Source: a virus
Reading direction: 5' to 3' (one strand)
Length of the DNA: 25,276 nucleotides
Virus record (IMG/VR): IMGVR_UViG_3300032268_000690
Coordinates: 1-25,276 of that record
The notes under the pieces were generated by a model. The model had not been told where the DNA came from, did not search any database, and saw only the letters and a list, made by a program, of their open reading frames with translations. Position 1 is the stretch's first letter. Each line of letters opens with the position of its first letter. Shown piece after piece: positions 1 to 6,979 of the stretch. A program made the translations under genes and the position numbers.

Positions 1-14
1 AAAATATCATCATT

Positions 15-227
15 ATGACCCTCATACATTTCATAGGTAATATCAGAATCGAAGTTAATTACGATCCAACAGAAAGAACAGTGGATGAAATCAGCTCCAT
101 CTCAGTTGAGGACGCTGATATCCTCAATGACCTGATGCTTTCCGGTGCAGCCGATGTGATTGTAGATAGTGTGGACTGGCCCGAAGTATATGTAGAATAC
201 CAGCAAGGCTCTGAAATAGCAGCTTAA
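15..227 (+). CDS. small hypothetical early phage protein (70 aa)
   Basis: I do not recognise this protein. It is acidic (roughly twice as many Asp/Glu as Lys/Arg), has no membrane segment, no cysteines and no nucleotide-binding motif, and looks like a small globular alpha/beta protein: beta-prone start (LIHFIGNIRIEVNY), an acidic middle and a hydrophobic VIVDSVDWPEVYVEY segment. The ATG follows an AT-rich leader without a Shine-Dalgarno box. It is first in a run of three short genes with gaps of 22 and 10 bases, which suggests one early transcript. The window starts 14 bases upstream, so its promoter is not visible. That it is a real gene rests on operon position and composition; the function is unknown. 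Confidence 0.6.
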   Translation: MTLIHFIGNIRIEVNYDPTERTVDEISSISVEDADILNDLMLSGAADVIVDSVDWPEVYVEYQQGSEIAA

Positions 228-249
228 TCACTCCTAAAATATACAAATC

Positions 250-477
250 ATGAACCCCAAACTAAAAATTCAAAAAAACTTCATGCAGCTCGCTATCAAC
301 TGGATGAACTCCATCGAGGCCTGCGACAATTACATCGAAAGAGGCGTTGAGGTTGCCTACTACATCAAATGCAAAGAAAAAGCTATTGATGGTTATGTAG
401 CTGCTATGCAGGAAGTGGCTGAGTCCATCCATGAGATGAGCCAAGAAAGAATTAAATCCGATTTCATCACCGCATAA
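250..477 (+). CDS. small hypothetical early phage protein (75 aa)
   Basis: Not recognised. The 75-residue product is predicted to be mostly alpha-helical: few Gly/Pro, heptad-like hydrophobic spacing, and two cysteines (in EACDNY and IKCKEK). It has no transmembrane segment and no catalytic motif. The start is an ATG after an A-rich leader (cctaaaatatacaaatcATG), the usual arrangement here in place of a strong ribosome binding site. It lies 22 bases after the previous small gene and 10 bases before the membrane protein gene, so the three are probably co-transcribed. An antisense ORF over the same region is a shadow. Role unknown; early, host-directed small proteins are common at this place in phage genomes, but nothing in the sequence proves that. 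Confidence 0.6.
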   Translation: MNPKLKIQKNFMQLAINWMNSIEACDNYIERGVEVAYYIKCKEKAIDGYVAAMQEVAESIHEMSQERIKSDFITA

Positions 478-487
478 ATATATCAGC

Positions 488-712
488 ATGAGACAAGAAT
501 TCATCCTACTATTTGCAGCCAGCACTATTCTATTCGGCTTAATTGTTACCCTTGTTCTTTTTTACATCGATCCGATTAAGAAGGAGTTGAAAAAAGAGCA
601 GCGCAAAAGAGAAATTTTTGAGGATGCTTATATCAGCTCTTTAATGGTTGACGAGCATGGCAACATTGTAGATTCCGGTAGTGCAAGCGAGTATTCTTTT
701 GATAGCCGATAA
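488..712 (+). CDS. small single-pass membrane protein (74 aa)
   Basis: The first 28 residues contain one strong hydrophobic segment (about residues 5-27, FILLFAASTILFGLIVTLVL then FYI). A basic stretch rich in Lys/Arg/Glu follows (KKELKKEQRKRE), then a soluble, acidic, Ser-rich tail. By the positive-inside rule the basic stretch should be cytoplasmic, giving an N-out, C-in anchor. There is no obvious signal peptidase site, so it is probably retained in the membrane. The gene follows the 75-aa gene by 10 bases and ends 7 bases before the tRNA. An N-terminal anchor with a short cytosolic tail would fit a superinfection-exclusion or other host-membrane effector, or a spanin-like protein, but there is no family match to support one of these. 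Function unknown. Confidence 0.6.
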   Translation: MRQEFILLFAASTILFGLIVTLVLFYIDPIKKELKKEQRKREIFEDAYISSLMVDEHGNIVDSGSASEYSFDSR

Positions 713-719
713 TAAATAT

Positions 720-793
720 TGCGGGGTAGATCAGTTGGTTAGATCATGAGACTCATAACCTCAAAGTCGCTGGTTCGAGTCCAGCCCCCGCTT
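720..793 (+). tRNA. tRNA-Met (CAT), initiator-like
   Basis: The cloverleaf can be folded by hand. The acceptor stem is 720-726 with 786-792 (six G-C/C-G pairs, position 1-72 unpaired U/U). The D stem is GATC/GATC around AGTTGGTTA. The anticodon stem is TGAGA/CCTCA with a mismatch at 31-39, and the loop is CTCATAA with anticodon CAT. The variable loop is AAGTC, and the T stem GCTGG/CCAGC encloses TTCGAGT. CCA is not encoded. Three traits are those of bacterial initiator tRNAs: the unpaired 1-72 position, an A11-U24 pair, and the CUCAUAA loop. The third classical trait, three G-C pairs at 29-31/39-41, is missing. It could serve initiation, elongation or, less likely, be an Ile2-type tRNA. It sits between small early genes and the recombination module on the same strand. 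Confidence 0.9.
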
Positions 794-838
794 CAGATTA
801 AAAAGTGTTTTTGGTTTTTGGGGATTAATAAGTATTAC

Positions 839-863
839 GGCTCTGTATTTCTATACGGGAGCC
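839..863 (+). other. RNA hairpin downstream of the tRNA
   Basis: GGCTC (839-843) pairs with GAGCC (859-863), and inside it GTAT (845-848) pairs with ATAC (853-856) around a TTCT loop. The two helices are separated by a small asymmetric internal loop. No T-run follows, so it is not a typical intrinsic terminator. It may be a 3' processing or structural element of the tRNA transcript or a leader structure for the gene at 931. Confidence 0.4.
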
Positions 864-881
864 TCCATTTAAAAAGTAAAA

Positions 882-900
882 GCCCGGTTAGTGGCCGGGC
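882..900. other. GC-rich hairpin before the Sak4-like gene
   Basis: GCCCGG (882-887) and CCGGGC (895-900) form a perfect 6-bp stem with a 7-base loop. On the + strand no T-tract follows. On the - strand the hairpin is followed by TTTTACTTTTTAAAT, which is the layout of a rho-independent terminator for leftward transcription. All genes here run rightward, so it may block antisense transcription or be a leader structure of the 931 gene. Confidence 0.4.
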
Positions 901-930
901 AATTAAGAAGTAAAATCAAAACGCAAATAT

Positions 931-1875
931 ATGTCAAAAATTAGAAAGCCTCACGAGCTAAACGTGGTAACAACTATCAAAGCCCTTATCTACGGGCAAC
1001 CAGGACTTGGTAAAACAACTTTTGCTTTATCAGCGCCAAATCCGATACTCCTTGATTTTGATAGCGGAGTACATAGGGTAAACCCACTTCACCAAAAAGA
1101 CACCTTACAGATTGAAAGCTGGCAGGATTGTCTTGATGAATTGAATGCTGGAACCTTTTCGCCTTACACCACCGTAATCATTGATACTGCCGGGAAGATG
1201 CTTGACTACATGGGTGCATGGCTGATAAAAAACAATCCAAAGCTGGGCAAAAGCAATGGAGCACTTTCGCTCCAAGGCTATGGTGAAAGGAAAGCTGAAT
1301 TTTCAAACTTCATGAAGCGGCTATCTACAATGGGTAAGAATATCATTTTTATTGCCCATGAAAAAGAAGAAAAGGATGGCGACGTGAATTACAAGCGTCC
1401 TGAAGTGGGAGGATCATCTGGTAATGACCTTTATAAAGAGCTTGACCTTATTGGCTACATGGAAGCCATCGGCAAAAAAAGAACAATCAGTTTTCTGCCA
1501 CAAGAAAAGTACTATGCAAAGAATGCCTGTGGCTTAAATGAGACAATACAGCTCACAGAACTTACCGATTCAACCCCAAATGATTTTTTTACCAAAAGCA
1601 TTGTTGATCTCTATCAAAAAAGTCTCGCTGATCGCAAAGAAAAGGTTTCTGACTACAACGACCTCATGGAAGTAATTGATGGCAAGATTGAGGCGATTAA
1701 AGATGCAGAAAGTGCAAATGACTATATCGAGTGGGCAAAATCTTTTGACGCTCATGTTTGGGGAAGCAAGGCGGTTGCCAGTCAAAAGCTGAGATATCGG
1801 ACTAAGGAGTTGAAAATAACTTTTAATCCAAAATCCAAAAATTATGAAGATGCAAAACTGTCAGCGACAGCCTGA
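931..1875 (+). CDS. RecA-fold ATPase, Sak4-like phage recombinase
   Basis: A RecA-like P-loop ATPase of the kind found in phage recombination modules (Sak4/AAA_24-type). The core lies in the first ~150 residues: Walker A GQPGLGKT (residues 22-29), a hydrophobic strand ending in the Walker B aspartate (VIIDT, 82-86), and an FIAHEKEE segment (140-147) where these proteins carry a conserved His/Glu sensor. The length of 314 aa fits the family plus a C-terminal helical extension. Sak4 proteins promote ATP-stimulated single-strand annealing, usually with an SSB and a nuclease. Here a PD-(D/E)XK nuclease gene overlaps its 3' end by 32 bases, which supports a two-part annealing system. The ATPase assignment is sure; the Sak4 subfamily is inferred from motif pattern and neighbour. 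Confidence 0.8.
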   Translation: MSKIRKPHELNVVTTIKALIYGQPGLGKTTFALSAPNPILLDFDSGVHRVNPLHQKDTLQIESWQDCLDELNAGTFSPYTTVIIDTAGKMLDYMGAWLIKNNPKLGKSNGALSLQGYGERKAEFSNFMKRLSTMGKNIIFIAHEKEEKDGDVNYKRPEVGGSSGNDLYKELDLIGYMEAIGKKRTISFLPQEKYYAKNACGLNETIQLTELTDSTPNDFFTKSIVDLYQKSLADRKEKVSDYNDLMEVIDGKIEAIKDAESANDYIEWAKSFDAHVWGSKAVASQKLRYRTKELKITFNPKSKNYEDAKLSATA

Positions 1876-2536
1876 TTATAAATTCTATCCATCACTATTG
1901 GATGCATACAATTGGTATGCATCCTCAGAAAACGAGGAGTCGGAAAATGACTTGATTAACAAAATTAACCGTGTTCCATTTGAAAGCGAAGCGGCATCAA
2001 AAGGCACTTGGTTCAATAATTTTATTGATCAGGCCCTAATAGGGATCGATAAATATGCAACTAACCATTTAACTGGTTATGCTGCTGAAATTGCACAAAT
2101 GCTTAAAGGTTCAGCAAAGCAAGTGTTTTGTAAAACCCAAATTGAAGTTGATGGTAAACTGGTTGAGATATACGGCTACATTGACTATGTGAAAGAAGAC
2201 AGGGTTATTGATTTAAAAACCACTTCTGAGTATCAGCTTGGAAAATACAAAGGAAGCCTGCAGCTCCACTTTTACCCTGTTGCACTGATTGATGAAGGAA
2301 ATGATATCCGGTCATTTGACTTTATCGTAACTGACTTCAAAACTGCTTACATAGAATCATACCCGGTAAATTATGAAGTTAGCAGAAAAGCAATTGTGGA
2401 TGCTTGTAAAAATCTAATTCGATTCATCGAAACAAAGAGATCATTGATTACCGATAAGAAAATTTTCGGAATTGATCATGCTACAATTATTCATGGCGAA
2501 AAGATCAACGGGAAGGACGTTCTTATTGCGCAATGA
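1844..2536 (+). CDS. PD-(D/E)XK nuclease, Cas4/RecB-like
   Basis: The protein (230 aa) opens with YPSLLDAYNWY, like the N-terminal helix of RecB/Cas4-type nucleases. The catalytic core follows: GYIDYV with Asp114, VIDLKTT with Asp123 and Lys125 (the D-x-K half of the motif), and QLHFYPVAL with Gln140 and Tyr144 (the QhxxY helix of the RecB subgroup). I see no four-cysteine iron-sulfur cluster as in true Cas4. It should be a metal-dependent exonuclease that produces single strands for the Sak4-like ATPase encoded just upstream. The start overlaps that gene by 32 bases; a second ATG lies two codons later. Its stop overlaps the next start (ATGA), which points to translational coupling. Confidence 0.75.
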   Translation: MKMQNCQRQPDYKFYPSLLDAYNWYASSENEESENDLINKINRVPFESEAASKGTWFNNFIDQALIGIDKYATNHLTGYAAEIAQMLKGSAKQVFCKTQIEVDGKLVEIYGYIDYVKEDRVIDLKTTSEYQLGKYKGSLQLHFYPVALIDEGNDIRSFDFIVTDFKTAYIESYPVNYEVSRKAIVDACKNLIRFIETKRSLITDKKIFGIDHATIIHGEKINGKDVLIAQ

Positions 2537-2931
2537 TTGAAAACATTGTATCTGAGGTAAACTCTTATCTGGAAGAGATTCAGAATTTCAGCAGGGATAT
2601 GGCCCAGGATGCAACAGCCCTGCATGAGTATCTAATTAGGCTTACTAATATTATGGCAAGGTGTAATCAGTTAATGGCTGAATGGAAGAGAGTAAATCGC
2701 GAAGAAACAGTTGTTGCCTATCAGAATTTACAAGTCAGTTTGCTTTCTCAAAAAAAGAATTTTAGTCCAAGCATGGCTAAAGATTACGTGAATGCGAAGT
2801 GCAGTGAAAGTGGATATCTATATGACTTGGCAGAAAGATGTAGCAGGCTTTGTACACATACAATTGATGCTATAAGAACTGTAATTAGTAGCCTTAAATC
2901 TGAAAGGGAGTTTGCTCAATTTTCACAGTAA
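2533..2931 (+). CDS. hypothetical helical protein of the recombination module (132 aa)
   Basis: Not recognised. Almost all of the sequence is predicted helix with few Gly/Pro, arranged as three or four long amphipathic helices, and it carries four Cys (ARCNQ, AKCSE, ERCSR, RLCTH). No metal-binding spacing or catalytic motif is evident. It starts in an ATGA overlap with the nuclease stop, so the two are very probably translated in step, and the next gene follows six bases later. The position suggests an accessory subunit of the Sak4-nuclease system, such as a loader, inhibitor or ssDNA-binding helper; this is guilt by association only. Confidence 0.65.
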   Translation: MIENIVSEVNSYLEEIQNFSRDMAQDATALHEYLIRLTNIMARCNQLMAEWKRVNREETVVAYQNLQVSLLSQKKNFSPSMAKDYVNAKCSESGYLYDLAERCSRLCTHTIDAIRTVISSLKSEREFAQFSQ

Positions 2932-2937
2932 GTACCA

Positions 2938-3213
2938 ATGCGATTGAAAGAAGATGTGGTTGGCATGTACAGTAAGATTGAATACGGCAAGGCCGGTGAT
3001 GAAGTTAAAGTGGTTTCAGAACATGGGGATATGGTTATCGTAGAAAATACTGAAGGGAGCAGGTTTCCGATGCTTAAAATACATCTGACAGAAGAAAAAA
3101 TAATTCATGAAGCTGCACCAGATACTGCAGCACCAAACAATAAACCAATTATCAACCGGGCACCGGTATCGAAAAAGAAGGCGGCACCCACAAATCAAAA
3201 CACACTATTCTGA
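2938..3213 (+). CDS. small protein with C-terminal clamp-binding-like peptide (91 aa)
   Basis: The first ~55 residues look like a small beta-barrel of SH3/KOW type (short strands: AGDEVKVVSEHGDMVIVENTEG, shortened here in sense to a GDEVKVV...GDMVIVEN pattern). The rest is a disordered Ala/Pro/Lys-rich tail that ends exactly in NQNTLF. QNTLF fits the bacterial sliding-clamp-binding pentapeptide (Q-x-[S/D/T]-L-F type), and free C-terminal placement is typical for such motifs. The same NQNTLF occurs at the end of the gene at 6972, with different synonymous codons. The stop overlaps the next start by one base. The role could be to tether a DNA- or RNA-binding domain to the host DnaN clamp. Gene call good; function inferred. 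Confidence 0.65.
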   Translation: MRLKEDVVGMYSKIEYGKAGDEVKVVSEHGDMVIVENTEGSRFPMLKIHLTEEKIIHEAAPDTAAPNNKPIINRAPVSKKKAAPTNQNTLF

Positions 3214-3719
3214 TGGAAAAAGTAAAAATCAAAAAAGCTAAGATCAAAGATTCAATGTTCCTCGAAGTGGAATACACTGAGCAACTACCTGGCCACAATA
3301 AGAAAGATAGAAAGGAGTCCAGCACAGTGCCGGTTCATCAGGATATGAAGGATGCTTTTTATAAGCTGCATGTGCATCTGGCTGTATTGTGCGATGAGGT
3401 AAAAACGCCAAAGCGTGGAGATATTGAAAGCTCGGAGTTTGAAGGCTTCATTGTTGGCGGTTTCAGTATTGGTGGATCTGGTGAAAACGAAGGAGTGACC
3501 ATTTCCGGAAGCAAGGAGGGTAAATATGGCACGGTGAATCTCAATACTCCTTTCACAAAGTATGAGAGTTCTGAATATCCTTTTGTGGCTGAGCTAAACG
3601 CATGCATTGAAAGCTGTGTGTATGAGATTGAGCAATATCTCTTTGATGGCAAACGGGCACCAGAAGCGCAGATGGAACTGTTCCAGGAGGATGATCTTGT
3701 AGTTGAAGAAACAAATTAA
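3213..3719 (+). CDS. conserved-looking phage protein with QMELF near its C-terminus (168 aa)
   Basis: I cannot assign a family. The N-terminus is basic (MEKVKIKKAKIKD). The middle is Gly/Ser-rich and probably beta-structured (FIVGGFSIGGSGENEGVTISG). A helix with two Cys (NACIESCVYEIEQYLFDG) precedes an acidic tail. Residues 153-157 are QMELF, followed by QEDDLVVEETN; this fits the clamp-binding pentapeptide and lies in a likely disordered tail. It starts in a one-base overlap with the previous gene, whose product also ends in a QxxLF peptide, so two adjacent proteins may share a partner. It lies between the recombination genes and the ParB-like gene, so a role in DNA replication or repair is likely but unproven. 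Confidence 0.65.
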   Translation: MEKVKIKKAKIKDSMFLEVEYTEQLPGHNKKDRKESSTVPVHQDMKDAFYKLHVHLAVLCDEVKTPKRGDIESSEFEGFIVGGFSIGGSGENEGVTISGSKEGKYGTVNLNTPFTKYESSEYPFVAELNACIESCVYEIEQYLFDGKRAPEAQMELFQEDDLVVEETN

Positions 3720-3740
3720 TAACCGCCTCAAAAATATTTT

Positions 3741-5318
3741 ATGGCAAAACTAAAAGCTCTAAAAGAAAAAGAGCAGCATCGTGGTGTACTGGTTCCAATT
3801 AACATCATGGCAATTGATGTAGTGAGCAACACGAGGAAGCATTTTAATGAAGATGATCTCCTTGAACTATCTAATAGCATCAAGCAGGTAGGCATACTGC
3901 AGCCGTTAGTGTTACACAAGTCGGATGAGGATATTTCTTTCGCTCTTATCTGTGGTGAAAGGAGGCTCAGAGCTGCAATGCTTGCCGGGCTTACAGAAGT
4001 GCCGTGTATGGTTTATGACAGGCTTCCTGCAGATACTGTACTGGAAATGCAGATTACTGAAAACCTGCAGCGCAAAAACATCAATGCGATGGAAGAGAGC
4101 GATGCCTTTGAGCAGCTTGTTAAAAGAGGCATCAGTACACCCGAACTGATTGCTGAAAAGCTCAGCACCAGTGTTCGCTATGTGTATGACAGGCTGATTC
4201 TGCAGAGGGTAATTGAAGATGTGCAGAATCTTATTCGTGACGGAAAGTTTTCCATCAGCCACGGCAAGCAGTTTGCCAGGTTGCCTTACGATGATCAGAT
4301 GAAGCTCTGGCTCTCTGTGCAAGATGATAATAATTTATCAGTTGACGATATCAAGCAAGAGATCCTTTCCAAGTTCGATTTTAAGCTGGAAGATGCACCT
4401 TTTGATATTAACAGTAAAAAGCTGGTGAAGAAAGCCGGTAGCTGTATGGATTGTACCAAAAGAACCGGTTGCAGACTTGTGCTGTTCGAAGATGTTCGCC
4501 AGGATGATTTATGCCTTGATGAAGCCTGTTACAATAATAAAATAAACGCCTTTATCGAGCAGAAAATTGAAGAGCTTAAAAAAGCCGGCAAGTCGGTTGT
4601 GATGATCACTACAAAATATAAATCCAATGATCCGCTCATTAAAGGCGAAAAAGATTGGCAGCATATTGAAAGTGAAGAGGAGACCGATACTGTAGGCATC
4701 ATCGTTGAAGCGCAAACATGGTATGAGCGAAAAGTGGGTGATATCATTTATCTGAAGCCGGAAGAAGAAGAAGAAGAAGAAGAACAGGATGATGAGGATG
4801 ATATTCAAGGTAATGGGATTACAAAAAGTAGTAAATCAACTTACGACAACCATGAGGAGGAATTCTGTGAGCTCATTGCCACAAAAATCTGTAATAAGTA
4901 TGAGATGCAGAATGATTCATTCCCTGAAAAAAACTTAAATGAACTCATAAAAGAATATATCGCTTTTAATTTCGTCCGTCTTGAAGAGTATCTGCAAGAA
5001 GTTGTTTTCAAGGTACTTGATATTCAAAAAATTAAAGCGCCTAATGATGGTGATCAGGTAGAATACTGCTCAAAAACAAGCATGAAAGCCTATCTGCACA
5101 ATCATGTATCTGAGGTCACTCTCCCCAAAATGGTTACACTAATTCAGGCTTTACATTCTATTGATTCTGCCGCTTACGGAATAAATGACAAGGAAGATGC
5201 AGCTAAACTTTCCGAAGAATTACAGCCGATCGGGCTTAACCTGTATGCCATTATTGATGAGTACCGCAATGGAAACAGCGAAATCCTAAAAGAAATACAA
5301 CCAGTAGAAGCCGATTAA
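3741..5318 (+). CDS. ParB/Spo0J-like protein with Cys cluster and acidic repeat
   Basis: The N-terminal ~160 residues are a ParB domain: NTRKHF box, ALICGERRLRAAMLAG with the GERR motif at 72-75 (the CTP-binding/CTPase signature of ParB), and ENLQRKNIN (about 106-114). A helix-turn-helix follows (STPELIAEKLSTSVRYVYDR, about 132-151). Next is a Cys cluster, C235-x2-C238-x5-C244 ... C258-x4-C263, that could bind zinc. After it come an eight-glutamate run followed by QDDEDD, and a helical C-terminal region. At 525 aa it is almost twice a chromosomal ParB. No ParA lies beside it, so it is probably not a partition system. In phages such proteins are found with replication genes and may load on phage DNA or regulate transcription. 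The family is clear; the job here is not. Confidence 0.85.
   Translation: MAKLKALKEKEQHRGVLVPINIMAIDVVSNTRKHFNEDDLLELSNSIKQVGILQPLVLHKSDEDISFALICGERRLRAAMLAGLTEVPCMVYDRLPADTVLEMQITENLQRKNINAMEESDAFEQLVKRGISTPELIAEKLSTSVRYVYDRLILQRVIEDVQNLIRDGKFSISHGKQFARLPYDDQMKLWLSVQDDNNLSVDDIKQEILSKFDFKLEDAPFDINSKKLVKKAGSCMDCTKRTGCRLVLFEDVRQDDLCLDEACYNNKINAFIEQKIEELKKAGKSVVMITTKYKSNDPLIKGEKDWQHIESEEETDTVGIIVEAQTWYERKVGDIIYLKPEEEEEEEEQDDEDDIQGNGITKSSKSTYDNHEEEFCELIATKICNKYEMQNDSFPEKNLNELIKEYIAFNFVRLEEYLQEVVFKVLDIQKIKAPNDGDQVEYCSKTSMKAYLHNHVSEVTLPKMVTLIQALHSIDSAAYGINDKEDAAKLSEELQPIGLNLYAIIDEYRNGNSEILKEIQPVEAD
4761..4784 (+). repeat. (GAA)8 trinucleotide repeat in the ParB-like gene
   Basis: Eight perfect GAA codons encode eight glutamates in the linker after the Cys cluster. 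Slippage would change the linker length without breaking the frame. A mixed QDDEDD stretch follows directly. Confidence 0.9.
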
Positions 5319-5320
5319 CC

Positions 5321-6979
5321 ATGCTCGATATTTTAGAAACCAATAACGGATATCAAGTTACATTCCAGTACAAACCCTGGTTGGTCGAAGCTATCAAACA
5401 AATTCCAGGAGCTGGCTTTCGCCAGAACGATGGCAAGAAGTTTTGGTGGGTGCCAGCCAGTAGCGGTGGAGCTCTTCTTAATTGGGCAAAAGGCATCAAT
5501 GGCAATGTATCTACAAAGCCCGCAACGCAGGAAATCGGAGAGATAGAGCCATTGCCAGAACTTACCATCGATATCCCGTTAAAGATGAATCTGTTTCCTT
5601 ACCAGCGCAATGGTGTGGCATACGGCATAGAGAAGAAGCGCATCATCAATGGCGATGATATGGGCCTTGGTAAAACTGCTCAAACCATTGCTACCCTAAC
5701 CGGTGCCGGCGCAAAATGTATCCTGGTAATCTGCCCGGCTACCCTGAAAGAGAACTGGAAGCGGGAATGGAAGATGTGGACCGGAAAAGAAGCTATGGTT
5801 CTTAATGACCGGGTAAAAAACACATGGCCACAGTACTACAAAGTGGGAATGATTAATGTGTTCATCTGCAATTATGAATCCCTGAAAAAATACTTCATCC
5901 AGGAAATTAATAAGCCGGAGGATAAACCGCTTCGCTTAAACCATATCGTTTTCAAAGAAACAATCGATTTGTTTGATGCCGTTGTTATAGATGAGCTACA
6001 CCGAACAAAGGACTATAAAACTCAGCTTAGTAAATTCTGCATGGGTATCACAAGAGGCAAGGAGTATGTGATTGGACTGACCGGTACGCCTGTTGTAAAC
6101 AAGCCGATTGATTTACTGGCTCAACTGCAGATCATTGGCAGACTGGTAGAGTTTGGAGGCTACAAAGGATTTACCGACCGCTTTTGCCAGGGTTACAACC
6201 AATCATCGAATCTTAAAGAGCTAAATTTCCTGCTCAACAAAACCTGTTTTTTCCGGCGGTTAAAAAAGGATGTGCTCAATGACCTGCCTGATAAGATGAG
6301 GCAAATTGTTTCATGTGAAATCACCAATCAGAAAGACTACAACAAAGCTCAGGCGGACTTCATCAATTTCCTTAGAGAGAACCTGAATAAAAGCGAGGGT
6401 GAAATTACTACTGCTCTCCGTGGTGAAGCGATGGTTCAGATGGGTATCCTGAAAAAGCTATCTGCAAAGGGAAAGATTGATGCAATGATTGAGCAGATCA
6501 GAGAAGTAGTGGAAGCTGGCGAAAAGATTATCGTGTTCGCTACCCATAAGGATGTGATTGCAGAGCTAAAGCAAGCTATCCCAGGATCCGTTACAGTTAT
6601 CGGGGATGATAGTATGGATCAGAGGCAAAGAAACGTGGATGCCTTCCAGAAGAACCCTAACTGCCAGGTAATCATCTGTAACATTCAATCCGGTGGTGTG
6701 GGTATTACCCTTACATCATCTTCACGGGTAGCCTTCATTGAACTCCCTTGGCATCCGGCTCATGCTGATCAGGCAGAGGATAGAGCGTGGCGTATCGGGC
6801 AGAAAAATAGCGTACAGTGTACCTACCTGCTGGGCCAGAATACTATTGATGAATACATCTACAACATCATTGAGAAGAAAAGGGCTATGGTTGCTCAGGT
6901 GACCGGGGCGGAAAATGATATATCGACAGAGCATAGTATGGTTGATGATTTAATCGGAATGTTTACTAAAAATGTCTAA
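5321..6979 (+). CDS. SNF2-family DEAD/H helicase with N-terminal HARP-like domain
   Basis: A superfamily 2 helicase/translocase of the SNF2 type (552 aa). Residues ~20-60 (WLVEAIKQIPGAGF...KFWWVP) match the HARP/SMARCAL1-like module linked to annealing helicases. The ATPase motifs follow in order: motif I GDDMGLGKTAQT (Lys118), motif II VVIDELH (224-227, DELH in place of DEAH), motif III LTGTP (253-257), then the second RecA lobe with IIVFATHKD, QSGGVGITLTSS (motif V) and DRAWRIGQ (487-494, motif VI). Nothing is truncated. It would remodel forks, displace proteins or anneal strands during phage replication or recombination. It starts two bases after the ParB-like stop and overlaps the next gene by eight bases. 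Confidence 0.93.
   Translation: MLDILETNNGYQVTFQYKPWLVEAIKQIPGAGFRQNDGKKFWWVPASSGGALLNWAKGINGNVSTKPATQEIGEIEPLPELTIDIPLKMNLFPYQRNGVAYGIEKKRIINGDDMGLGKTAQTIATLTGAGAKCILVICPATLKENWKREWKMWTGKEAMVLNDRVKNTWPQYYKVGMINVFICNYESLKKYFIQEINKPEDKPLRLNHIVFKETIDLFDAVVIDELHRTKDYKTQLSKFCMGITRGKEYVIGLTGTPVVNKPIDLLAQLQIIGRLVEFGGYKGFTDRFCQGYNQSSNLKELNFLLNKTCFFRRLKKDVLNDLPDKMRQIVSCEITNQKDYNKAQADFINFLRENLNKSEGEITTALRGEAMVQMGILKKLSAKGKIDAMIEQIREVVEAGEKIIVFATHKDVIAELKQAIPGSVTVIGDDSMDQRQRNVDAFQKNPNCQVIICNIQSGGVGITLTSSSRVAFIELPWHPAHADQAEDRAWRIGQKNSVQCTYLLGQNTIDEYIYNIIEKKRAMVAQVTGAENDISTEHSMVDDLIGMFTKNV

Noticed and set aside
720-793. Integration (att) site at the tRNA
   Set aside because: No integrase or direct repeat of the tRNA end is visible in the window, and the tRNA lies inside a phage early operon.
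4509-4808. Minus-strand frame with poly-Phe
   Set aside because: It is the antisense of the (GAA)8 region of the ParB-like gene; no minus-strand gene in the window has independent support.
3741-5318. Plasmid-type partition locus
   Set aside because: No ParA-type ATPase is adjacent and no obvious centromere repeats are seen; the context is phage replication.
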